DNA from: Clostridia bacterium | Lineage (GTDB): Bacteria; Bacillota; Clostridia; Christensenellales; Borkfalkiaceae | DNA length: 53,156 bases | Assembly (NCBI GenBank): GCA_900764105.1 | Contig: CAAFMS010000003.1 | Coordinates: forward strand, 1 to 53,156 | Direction: 5' to 3' | Shown here: one piece after another, positions 7,957 through 15,303 of the stretch | Layout: every line of letters begins with the position of its first letter | Position numbering within the stretch: position 1 is the first letter of the stretch | Made by a program: the position numbers and the translations under genes | The notes under the pieces: model-generated | Database searches by the model: none | What the model was told of the DNA's origin: nothing | The model's input: the letters and a program-made list of their open reading frames with translations, nothing else

Positions 7957-8376
7957 ATGAAAAAAATTCTTGTAAGCGCGTGCCTTTACGGCAACGTATG
8001 CCGATATAAAGGCGATAGTTGTTACAACGAAAAAGTCGCAAAACTCGGCAAAGACAACGTCTTGATACCCGTCTGCCCCGAACAACTCGGCGGACTACCC
8101 ACTCCCCGTCACCCTGCCGAAAGGGTCGGAGACAAGATCGTTTCCGACGTCGGAGTCGACGTGACCGAAGAATATACGAGGGGCGCGAAAATCGCCGTTC
8201 GGGTTGCGAAAGACAACGCTGTCGACTATTGTATTCTCAAAGCCAACAGCCCGTCTTGCGGTAAAGGCGTTATTTACGACGGTACGTTTACGGGCGGCAA
8301 AAAACAAGGAAACGGACTTACCGCCGAAACGCTTATGGCGGAAGGCTTCGAGGTTTTCACCGAGGACGAAATTTAA
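7957..8376 (+). CDS. DUF523 (YbbK-like) protein
   Basis: A 139-aa member of the DUF523 family, recognised by the N-terminal SACLYGNVCRYKG, the CPEQLGGLPTPR motif and the C-terminal CILKANSPSCGKG. The paired conserved cysteines (SACL, CPEQ, SPSCG) suggest a metal or thiol centre; the function is unknown. The start has a TAGGAG ribosome binding site. It is a single-gene unit inserted between two upp genes on the opposite strand, with its own promoter and terminator, so a link to uracil salvage is not indicated. Confidence 0.92.
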   Translation: MKKILVSACLYGNVCRYKGDSCYNEKVAKLGKDNVLIPVCPEQLGGLPTPRHPAERVGDKIVSDVGVDVTEEYTRGAKIAVRVAKDNAVDYCILKANSPSCGKGVIYDGTFTGGKKQGNGLTAETLMAEGFEVFTEDEI

Positions 8377-8391
8377 TTCGTCCTTTTTTTT
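8364..8391 (+). terminator. Terminator of the DUF523 gene
   Basis: GGACGAA (8364-8370) pairs with TTCGTCC (8377-8383) around ATTTAA and is followed by eight T's. The hairpin overlaps the stop codon of the gene. Confidence 0.9.
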
Positions 8392-8414
8392 GCCGTTTTA
8401 TTTATCCGAGGTTT

Positions 8415-9056
8415 TTATTTGGTGCCGAATATTCTGTCGCCCGCGTCGCCGAACGCCGTAACTATATATCCGTGTTCGTTAAGCGGAGCGTCTGCGTAAT
8501 GAGCGACGTAAATCTGTACGTCGGGGTGAGCGGTCGCAACCCTCTTTATTCCCTCGGGAGCGGCTATGAGCGAAAGGAGTTTAATCTTCTTATATCCCCT
8601 TTCCTTAATGAAGTCGATCGCCGCTTTCGCGCTGCCGCCCGTTGCGAGAGCGGGGTCTACTACTATACACGTTCCGTCTATGCAATCCTTCGGAAGTTTG
8701 CAGTAATATTCGTGCGGCTCCAACGTTTCTTCGTCGCGGTACAAGCCTATATGACCTATTTTAGCCGTCGGGAAAAGCGCGGTAAGACCGTCTACCATTC
8801 CGAGTCCCGCCCTTAAAATGGGAACGATCGCGATGGGTTCGGTTATTACGGGCGACTTGAATTTAGAAAGCGGAGCCTGTATTTCCACGTCCTGCGTGGG
8901 AAGGTCTCTGAACGCCTCATAGCCCATAAGCATTGCGATTTCCGATACGATTTCGCGAAATTCTTTCGTGTTCGTCGTAACGTCGCAAAGGTGCGTTATC
9001 TTATGCGCGATAAGCGGGTGGTTCATTAAAGTAACGTTTTTCATATAGTCCTGCAT
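8415..9056 (-). CDS. upp: Uracil phosphoribosyltransferase, copy 2
   Basis: A 213-aa second UPRTase that converts uracil and PRPP to UMP. Motifs match copy 1: AIVPILRAGLGMVDGL, VVDPALATGGSAKAA and GDAGDRIFGTK. It differs at many positions, so this is not a recent duplication. ATG at 9056 is preceded by AGAGG; an in-frame ATG at 9044 lacks one. It lies downstream of the uracil permease but has its own promoter (9092-9120), and the permease terminator at 9198-9235 separates the two units. Confidence 0.95.
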   Translation of the reverse strand: MQDYMKNVTLMNHPLIAHKITHLCDVTTNTKEFREIVSEIAMLMGYEAFRDLPTQDVEIQAPLSKFKSPVITEPIAIVPILRAGLGMVDGLTALFPTAKIGHIGLYRDEETLEPHEYYCKLPKDCIDGTCIVVDPALATGGSAKAAIDFIKERGYKKIKLLSLIAAPEGIKRVATAHPDVQIYVAHYADAPLNEHGYIVTAFGDAGDRIFGTK

Positions 9057-9091
9057 AGTTTTACCTCTTAAGCATTTTCGGCATTTTTTTT

Positions 9092-9120
9092 ATTATATCA
9101 CTTCTGCCGTGATTTTTCAA
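9092..9120 (-). promoter_or_regulatory. upp (copy 2) promoter
   Basis: On the minus strand, -35 TTGAAA (9115-9120), 17-bp spacer, perfect -10 TATAAT (9092-9097). The leader to the start codon is about 30 nt and has no attenuator. Confidence 0.75.
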
Positions 9121-9197
9121 GGATATAAATAATTTTCTTTTGATTTTTTCCGAAATCGTGTTTTTTCAAAAAAAACCGCGGAAGCGTATTCTTGCAA

Positions 9198-9235
9198 AAC
9201 CCGCCGCGAAAGGCAATCGCCTTTCGCGGCGGGTT
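9198..9235 (-). terminator. Terminator after the uracil permease gene
   Basis: A perfect 17-bp inverted repeat (arms 9198-9214 and 9219-9235, loop AATC) lies 33 bp after the permease stop. The minus-strand 3' side ends GGGTTTTGC, a short T-run. Confidence 0.8.
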
Positions 9236-9268
9236 CAGAATTTATTCGTCTGTTAATCGCTCAGTCCG

Positions 9269-10735
9269 TTAATCGGTTACGACCGATTCGGGCTTTTCCG
9301 CTTCTACGTCCGTTTCATTATCTTTGCCGCTGTGGGTGATGTAGTTTACGATTATGCCGACAGCCATCGCAAGAGCGAGAGCGGTAATCTGGATAAGCGC
9401 GCCGCCCGTGAGAGCGTTGGTTCCGAAGTTAAGCGTTACGCCGCCGATACCGATTACGAGAATAGCCGCAACGGGGTAAAGGTTTCTGTGGTCGGAAAGG
9501 TCAACGTCTTTGAGCATCTGGAGACCGCTTACCGAGATGAAACCGTACATCGCGATGCACGCGCCGCCCATTACGCATTTGGGAACCATATTGATAAGGG
9601 CTACGAACGGAGATACGAACGATACGAGCATGCACATTACGGCAGTCGCGAGTATCGTGTATGTCGAAGCATTTTTGGAAAGCGCTACGCAGCTTATCGA
9701 TTCGCCGTAAGTGGTGTTCGCGCAGCCGCCGAAGAACGCTCCGACAGCCGAACCTACGCCGTCGCCCAAAAGGGTGTTGTGAAGACCAGGGTCGTCGAGA
9801 AGGTCTTTTTCGACTATGTTCGAAAGGTTTTCGTGATCCGATATGTGCTGAGCGAGTTCTACGACCGCGATGGGTACGAAGAGAACCGCAAGGTTTCCGA
9901 TTGCCGCGCCGTTGAGCTCGGCGGTCACGCCCTGTTTAAGCGCTTCGATAAACGTGAACTTGGGATAATCGAAGAAACTCTGGAATCTGAGGGGGGAGAA
10001 ACATTCCTTTATGGGAGTGAAATCCACTATCTGCATTGCCTTGTAATCTGCAAGGAGACCTATGCAGGTAAGAAGTATCGCGAACACGAGACCCGCGCCG
10101 ATACCTACGATAAAGGGGATAAGCCTTATACTCTTGCCGCCCTTGACCGAAGCGAGTACTATCGCAACGAAAGTTACGAGACCGGTAAGAACGTACCAGA
10201 GGCTGTAATCGGAAGCCATGTTGTTCTTTACTTTTCCGTTTAAATCGACGATGGTACCGACCAAGTGCTGTCCGCCGTTGGACATAATCCAGTTAGCCGC
10301 CGTTCCCGAGAGGGAAAGACCGATAATCGCAAGAACGGGTCCGATTATAACGTGAGGAAGAAGTTTCTTTATCCACGCCGAGCCTACCAATTTGATTATA
10401 AGCGCGATTACGACGTAAACGAGAGCCGCGAAAGCGACGCCGATAATCAAACCCCAGTATCCGTAGTTCTGAACGGCAACCGCCTGAAGCGCGCCGAGGA
10501 ACGTGAACGAAGAACCGAGGAACACGGGGCTTTTAAATCTCGTGAAAAGCAAGTATACGATAGTGCCTGCGCCCGCTCCGAAAAGCGCGGCTGCGGGGTC
10601 GCATTTAAGTCCTGCGGAGGATACGAGAATGGGAACGAGCAAGGTTGCCGCCATAATCGCTATCATCTGCTGGAACGCGAAGACCAAGTTCTTACCGAAC
10701 GACGGTCTGTCTTTAATGCCATAAATGAGTTTCAT
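9269..10735 (-). CDS. uraA: Uracil/xanthine permease, NCS2 family
   Basis: A 488-aa polytopic membrane protein of the NCS2 (UraA/PyrP) family, which imports uracil by proton symport. Many hydrophobic helices are visible, with family landmarks FAFQQMIAIMAATLLVP in TM1, SPVFLGSSF, VAVVELAQHISDHENLS and NTTYGESI. It is about 60 residues longer than E. coli UraA, with a charged hydrophilic tail (KDNETDVEAEKPESVV). The ribosome binding site is AAGGAG. Its 5' leader carries a PyrR-type attenuator, and upp lies next downstream, so the role is pyrimidine salvage. Confidence 0.94.
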   Translation of the reverse strand: MKLIYGIKDRPSFGKNLVFAFQQMIAIMAATLLVPILVSSAGLKCDPAAALFGAGAGTIVYLLFTRFKSPVFLGSSFTFLGALQAVAVQNYGYWGLIIGVAFAALVYVVIALIIKLVGSAWIKKLLPHVIIGPVLAIIGLSLSGTAANWIMSNGGQHLVGTIVDLNGKVKNNMASDYSLWYVLTGLVTFVAIVLASVKGGKSIRLIPFIVGIGAGLVFAILLTCIGLLADYKAMQIVDFTPIKECFSPLRFQSFFDYPKFTFIEALKQGVTAELNGAAIGNLAVLFVPIAVVELAQHISDHENLSNIVEKDLLDDPGLHNTLLGDGVGSAVGAFFGGCANTTYGESISCVALSKNASTYTILATAVMCMLVSFVSPFVALINMVPKCVMGGACIAMYGFISVSGLQMLKDVDLSDHRNLYPVAAILVIGIGGVTLNFGTNALTGGALIQITALALAMAVGIIVNYITHSGKDNETDVEAEKPESVVTD

Positions 10736-10817
10736 AACATTTCTCCTTTTTCGCCGATTTTTTAGTCGGCTCAGATTATTTTGAATCTCCCGGGCATTTC
10801 AGAACTATCGCTTGACA

Positions 10818-10852
10818 TAAAAAATACGCCCCGTCGCATAGCGGCAAGGCGT
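10818..10852 (-). terminator. Attenuator terminator in the uraA leader
   Basis: ACGCC (10826-10830) pairs with GGCGT (10848-10852) around a GC-rich inner stem, followed on the minus strand by ATTTTTTAT. It lies between the promoter and uraA and immediately downstream of the PyrR-like box, so it must be read through for permease expression. Confidence 0.65.
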
Positions 10853-10869
10853 TGTAAACGCTTAGTAAT

Positions 10870-10912
10870 AAAATCACCGATCTTGCCGATATCTCTGTAT
10901 CGCCTTTAAAGA
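10870..10912 (-). promoter_or_regulatory. Candidate PyrR-binding loop in the uraA leader
   Basis: The minus-strand RNA reads AAAGGCGAUACAGAGAUAU then CGGCAAGAUCGG. The CAGAGA hexanucleotide loop followed by GGCAAG closely resembles the PyrR anti-antiterminator of Bacillus pyr leaders. In that system, UMP-bound PyrR stabilises this stem so that the downstream terminator forms. No pyrR gene is in the window. Confidence 0.6.
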
Positions 10913-10924
10913 TTCATCGTACAT

Positions 10925-10953
10925 ATCTTAGCACACGCGTTTCCCGTTGTCAA
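10925..10953 (-). promoter_or_regulatory. uraA promoter
   Basis: On the minus strand, perfect -35 TTGACA (10948-10953), 17-bp spacer, -10 TAAGAT (10925-10930). It gives a leader of about 180 nt that includes the PyrR-like loop and the terminator. Confidence 0.8.
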
Positions 10954-11106
10954 CCGTTTTTCGCAAAAATTTTTAAATTATTTCATTCCGAGTACTATAA
11001 GCCCCTCCATTCCGCATACATTGCGCGCGTATACTATATAATGTAATCGTTGTCGGCGCGATTTTAACGCGAATTTCCGATTTGCCCTGCAAACTTCCGA
11101 ATGAAG

Positions 11107-11136
11107 TTGACATGCGCCGCTTTCAGGTTGTATAAT
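11107..11136 (+). promoter_or_regulatory. Promoter of the unknown membrane protein gene
   Basis: Perfect -35 TTGACA (11107-11112), 18-bp spacer, perfect -10 TATAAT (11131-11136). In the leader, ATACCGGACAAG (11148-11159) and CTTGCCCGGTAT (11172-11183) form an interrupted dyad with one mismatch. It could be an operator or an RNA hairpin; it ends a few bases before the AAAGGAG ribosome binding site. Confidence 0.75.
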
Positions 11137-11200
11137 AATATCAGACAATACCGGACAAGAACAATACGAACCTTGCCCGGTATCGAAAGGAGAATGAGAA

Positions 11201-12820
11201 ATGAGTAACGTCAGCAAAATAATCACGTTTATATTCAACGTATTGATAGGCGCGCTCAGCGCTATGGCGATTGTCGGATATATACTGATGCCGTTTTGGA
11301 CGATTTCGGTCGGCGTAAAATTTACGCCCGAGACGAAAGAGGCTATTATGAAGTTCGTGGACGAATCGCTGAAAATCGACAACCCCGAAAATTCCGCAAA
11401 AACAGCGGACGCCGCCAAATCTTCGCCGATTTTAACGTCCGCGAACGCAGACGGAAGCGAAGGCGGAAATAAAGACGCCGAAATGCAGAGAAAAACCATC
11501 GAAGCGATTGTCGACAATCTCGTAAAAGAAAACGCTTACCTTTCTCTGCCGATTAAATTCGGCGTGGCAGAGGTTTTCTCTTCTCTCACGGCAACCGATA
11601 CTACGCCCGTAGACAAGGTCATTCGCTCGGCGGTAAAATCGGTAATGAACGACGAGAAACTGAACAAGGTTATTTCCGACGTCTCTAAAAGCAGCGCGGC
11701 GGCGATCGTAGACGTCGTTATTCCTTCGATGCTGACGGACGGACAGTCCGAACAAATCGAAAAAGAAGCGCAGTATATCGGACTGGACGAAGATTATTTA
11801 AAAAATCAGACAACTACGCTCGCCGAGGCTCTTACGAGCGGAAAAAATACAAAGAACGGTAAAAACGAAAGGTTGACCAAGGACGGCTTTGCCGAAGATT
11901 ACTTCGTGCCGCTTCTGGAAGATATAGTCGAAAAAGCCTCCGACCCCGAAAAATCGCAATTCGCGAAAGAGGGGAACGACGCCTATGAAAAAATGAACGG
12001 CATTCTTTTCAACATGGACGACGGCAAAAAAGGAGAGTACGACGGAACAAATTATTTTACGACGGTTACCGACGAAAACGGCGATGAGAAAAAAGTACTC
12101 AACGACGAAGCGAAAGAGATCGTAAAAAAGTACCTGAAAGAGCAAATGCTCGACAAAATCTGGACGGACTCCGAAGAAATCGGACTCGACGCTCAGACAG
12201 TCTGCAAATTTTTATTGAAATCCTCGGATAAAAACTCTTCGTCCGTCGGCGAAAACAGCGGCAAAGACGCAAAACCGAATAGATTCGCAAGCAATACCGT
12301 TTTTGCGGTCAACGCTTCTGTGGCGGCTCCGACGAGCGGCGGCGAAAGCAACTCAGTAACCGAAAGCGAAAAGACGGGAGAAAATACGGAAGATACGGTT
12401 GCGGCGGCGGCAGACGAGATAGCGGACAATATATTATCTCAGATGGACGAAAAAACTAAAAAGATTCTCGTCGGCGTTATGAAAGGTCTCTCTTGGCTTA
12501 TGGTCTTTTCAATCGTCATATGGTCGTATCAACTCGTAAAGGTAATAGTCAACATCCTCGTGGGCAAACCCCGAACCAGAATGAAACTTTCGATCTGGAG
12601 CGGTTGGTATCCGTTTATGCTGCTTGCTCTGCTTCCTAACCTCGCTGTTTTCGCCCTCAGAAAAGGTTGGATACCCGCGCTTTCCGCCCAAACGGCAAGC
12701 ACTTTAAACCTTGTTTCTCTCACTTTCAATTCAAACGGAATGCTCGCATTTATCGCGGCTATGGCGTTCATAGTTATATGGATACCCTACAAAATATTCG
12801 CAGGAATGTCCAAAACGTAA
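11201..12820 (+). CDS. Membrane protein of unknown function, large extracytoplasmic domain
   Basis: A 539-aa protein that I do not recognise. The N-terminus has one membrane segment (about 7-35). A hydrophilic, acidic, Lys/Asp-rich region of about 410 residues follows and includes a low-complexity Ser/Glu/Gly stretch near residues 340-405. Three membrane segments then sit at the C-terminus (around WLMVFSIVIWSYQLV, FMLLALLPNLAVFAL and AFIAAMAFIVIWIPY). The expected topology places the middle region outside the cell. The ribosome binding site AAAGGAG and a consensus promoter support expression. The next gene (AraC type) begins 18 bp after its stop. No catalytic motif is evident. Confidence 0.85.
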   Translation: MSNVSKIITFIFNVLIGALSAMAIVGYILMPFWTISVGVKFTPETKEAIMKFVDESLKIDNPENSAKTADAAKSSPILTSANADGSEGGNKDAEMQRKTIEAIVDNLVKENAYLSLPIKFGVAEVFSSLTATDTTPVDKVIRSAVKSVMNDEKLNKVISDVSKSSAAAIVDVVIPSMLTDGQSEQIEKEAQYIGLDEDYLKNQTTTLAEALTSGKNTKNGKNERLTKDGFAEDYFVPLLEDIVEKASDPEKSQFAKEGNDAYEKMNGILFNMDDGKKGEYDGTNYFTTVTDENGDEKKVLNDEAKEIVKKYLKEQMLDKIWTDSEEIGLDAQTVCKFLLKSSDKNSSSVGENSGKDAKPNRFASNTVFAVNASVAAPTSGGESNSVTESEKTGENTEDTVAAAADEIADNILSQMDEKTKKILVGVMKGLSWLMVFSIVIWSYQLVKVIVNILVGKPRTRMKLSIWSGWYPFMLLALLPNLAVFALRKGWIPALSAQTASTLNLVSLTFNSNGMLAFIAAMAFIVIWIPYKIFAGMSKT

Positions 12821-12838
12821 AAACAACCCGCATATAAT

Positions 12839-13690
12839 ATGTTCTACAAATATATGTTTTCGAAAAACATCTCGGAACTGATTAAATCTACGGACGTAAT
12901 CTCTTTCGGGTATACCGCGCTCACGGACGAACCGTCGCTTATCCATTCGCACCCGTATTCCGAGGTGATAATCCCCTTAAACAATTACGGCAAACTCGTG
13001 TATAACGACGAAGAAGAAGGTTGCGTTACGGGGAAAATTTATCTTATCTGCCCCAACGTTCCGCATACCGAAAAAGGAAATTTCGAGGCGAAAACCGCCG
13101 AGGATTACCATTGTTTCAGGTATTTTTCGATAAAACTCAACTGCGTTATTTTTCACCCCGATAAAAGCGAGGATCTCATAGTTTTAAGCAAAAGGGAAAC
13201 TTACGACGAACTCGCCGATTACCTCTTGAAAGCGTATAAAAATATAACCGAATACAAAAACGAGGAGGTTTGCGAACTTAATCTGTCTTGTTTTTACTAT
13301 TCGCTCGTTATGAGACTGAAAAACGAGGGCTACAGCGCGGGAAAAGAAGCCGCGCCGAGGCGTTCGGGAATTACGCAGGAACTCGAATATTACATTTCAA
13401 AAAACTACAACGTGGAGATAAATATCGACGATTTCGCCACGCAGTACGGAATACATCGCAACACGCTCACTCGGAAATTCAAAAAGGAGACGAGCGTTAC
13501 GCCCAAAGACTATTTGCTTACCACGCGGATAAGGTCGGGCGAGCATTTGCTGCTCAGTACGGACTACACCGTCTCGCAGATAGCCTCTATGTGCGGCTTT
13601 GCCTCTCACGCATATTTTTCGCATCTTTTTAAGGAAAGAGACGGCTTAACTCCACAAGAATACCGTGAGAAATATTTTAAAAAAGGCTAA
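12839..13690 (+). CDS. AraC family transcriptional regulator
   Basis: A 283-aa regulator. The N-terminal half is a cupin-like ligand-binding domain (IHSHPYSEVIIPLNNYG, then ICPNVPHTEKG). The C-terminal ~100 residues hold two helix-turn-helix motifs: IDDFATQYGIHRNTLTRKFK, then VSQIASMCGFASHAYFSHLF followed by GLTPQEYREKY. It should bind DNA and respond to a small molecule, often a sugar. The start is uncertain: no ribosome binding site precedes ATG 12839 or the in-frame ATG 12854, and TATAAT occurs at 12834-12839. Translation may be leaderless or coupled to the upstream gene 18 bp away. Its target is unknown. Confidence 0.9.
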   Translation: MFYKYMFSKNISELIKSTDVISFGYTALTDEPSLIHSHPYSEVIIPLNNYGKLVYNDEEEGCVTGKIYLICPNVPHTEKGNFEAKTAEDYHCFRYFSIKLNCVIFHPDKSEDLIVLSKRETYDELADYLLKAYKNITEYKNEEVCELNLSCFYYSLVMRLKNEGYSAGKEAAPRRSGITQELEYYISKNYNVEINIDDFATQYGIHRNTLTRKFKKETSVTPKDYLLTTRIRSGEHLLLSTDYTVSQIASMCGFASHAYFSHLFKERDGLTPQEYREKYFKKG

Positions 13691-13720
13691 ATTCAATCAA
13701 AACGTAAAAAAACTGTAAAA

Positions 13721-13760
13721 AAATAAGATACCCGAACATATAACCGGTATCTTATTTTTT
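13721..13760 (+). terminator. Terminator after the AraC gene
   Basis: AAATAAGATACC (13721-13732) pairs with GGTATCTTATTT (13746-13757), followed by T's and TGTTTTC. It lies 30 bp past the stop codon. Confidence 0.85.
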
Positions 13761-13922
13761 GTTTTCTATCGCTAAATTTACCGTTTTGCAAATAATTTTT
13801 CCTTCAGAATGCGGATTTTAAGAGCTTTTTCGAGACGTCTTACTCTTAAAAATATCCGTGATTTTTAGAAGTCTGTGAATACGCCGTCCTTTGCAAATTG
13901 CAGGGCATTTTACTTCCGTTTT

Positions 13923-14161
13923 CGGGACGTCGAGGTGCCGTCCCCTACGGCTTTGCTTTACAATATAACGCAGACTAAACAATAACGGGACTTCAATGCT
14001 TCCCCTACGATTGTCGAAATAAAGTGCCGTATAAGTTGATTATTTTAATGTCTTATTCGATAGTGACAAATAGACAGAAAAAGGAAAACAAGTAAAAATA
14101 ATTCTTTAAAACAGACGTTCGTTTGCGTTTTGTCGTAGGGGACGGCGCCCCCGACGTCCCG
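13923..14161. repeat. Dispersed repeat B, two copies in opposite orientation
   Basis: Copies at 13923-13949 (CGGGACGTCGAGG then TGCCGTCCCCTACG) and, inverted, at 14134-14161 (CGTAGGGGACGGCG then CCCCCGACGTCCCG) face each other across about 180 bp. Each is itself palindromic. The remainder of 13761-14238 holds no recognisable gene. Confidence 0.7.
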
Positions 14162-14238
14162 TCAAGCATTTTTACATTCTCTTTTAACTTTCAGACGATA
14201 CGCGGCTTAGCGAACGGATTGATCTTGGAATTGTCTGC

Positions 14239-15303
14239 TTAATCTATCTCTCTGCCCGATAAGGCTTTTAAGCCTATCGAGATTATTCTCGACTTCTTCT
14301 CTTCCGTCTCGTCCGATTCAAGCACTCGCCTGATAAATTCGCCTTTTAAGGTATTGTCGCCCGCGAGTTTTTCGGGGTCGATTTTCCTAACCGTCTTATC
14401 TTTGACGTCTACGAAATAAAAATTGCCCTCGTTAAGTCTCTCCGTTTCCTCTTTAAGACCGTCGCCGTCGAACTCGATTTCACCCGTAAGCACGATTCTG
14501 AATATATCGCGATCGTTACCTTTCACGCTCTGCCTTACGATTTTATACGCTTCGTAAGCGTCTTTCGCTCCGCTTACGTCAACTTCGCATTCCTCGATTT
14601 TTCTTACGGAAGTCGGTCTGAAAACGGCTTTCGCCTTGCCGATTTCCGAAATATCGACCTCTACAAACCCTTTTTCGCCCGTCTCGTCGAAACCCCTGCC
14701 TTCCAGACAGCCCGAATAAGCGTATATTCCCCGTTCGTCTATCCTGCCCGCCATATAGGTATGCAGATGTCCGAGCGCAAGATAGTCGATATTTTTATTT
14801 TTGAGTTTAAGTAAATTTACCTTGTCTTTTCCGCTCGTATCGCCTTTCTGACCGTGCAGAATGACTATGTTTATTCTGTTTTCGTCGAGTTTCAGCGACG
14901 AATACATAGAAACGGCGTTTTCGGGCGCGATTTCTATACCTGTGAACGCGACTTCGCCGTAGTCGTAACTCGTCCACTCCTTAGAAAAGGTTTTTAGATT
15001 CGGTAAGTCCTCTTCGACGTACGATTCCATAACGTCGTGATTGCCCCTTAGATAGAGAAAATCGATATTCGGGTTGTTTCTCACGACGCTGTAAAAAAAC
15101 TCTTTATCCTTTTTGAACGGTCTGTCAGAGTCGAACATATCGCCCGCCAGAACCACTACTTTTATATCGGTTTTCGCGGCGTATTCGATTGCGTTTTTAA
15201 ACGCCGCCCTTATTTCCGACTTCCTCTCTTCGGTTTTGTCCTGCGGAAGTTTCGCCTCGATTTTAGAACCTAAGTGAACGTCCGCCAAGTGTAAAAACTT
15301 CAT
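14239..15303 (-). CDS. SbcD/Mre11-like DNA repair exonuclease (metallophosphoesterase)
   Basis: A 354-aa calcineurin-like phosphoesterase of the SbcD/Mre11/YhaO group. Metal-binding motifs appear in order: LADVHLG (residues 6-12), LAGDMFD, LRGNHD, ILHG and the GHLH motif in LGHLHTY. A C-terminal capping region follows from about residue 220. Such enzymes trim DNA ends with an SbcC/Rad50-type ATPase partner, but no partner gene is in the window. Its ATG overlaps the malQ stop by 4 bp (ATGA), so it is translationally coupled to a glucan enzyme, an odd pairing. Confidence 0.88.
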   Translation of the reverse strand: MKFLHLADVHLGSKIEAKLPQDKTEERKSEIRAAFKNAIEYAAKTDIKVVVLAGDMFDSDRPFKKDKEFFYSVVRNNPNIDFLYLRGNHDVMESYVEEDLPNLKTFSKEWTSYDYGEVAFTGIEIAPENAVSMYSSLKLDENRINIVILHGQKGDTSGKDKVNLLKLKNKNIDYLALGHLHTYMAGRIDERGIYAYSGCLEGRGFDETGEKGFVEVDISEIGKAKAVFRPTSVRKIEECEVDVSGAKDAYEAYKIVRQSVKGNDRDIFRIVLTGEIEFDGDGLKEETERLNEGNFYFVDVKDKTVRKIDPEKLAGDNTLKGEFIRRVLESDETEEKKSRIISIGLKALSGREID

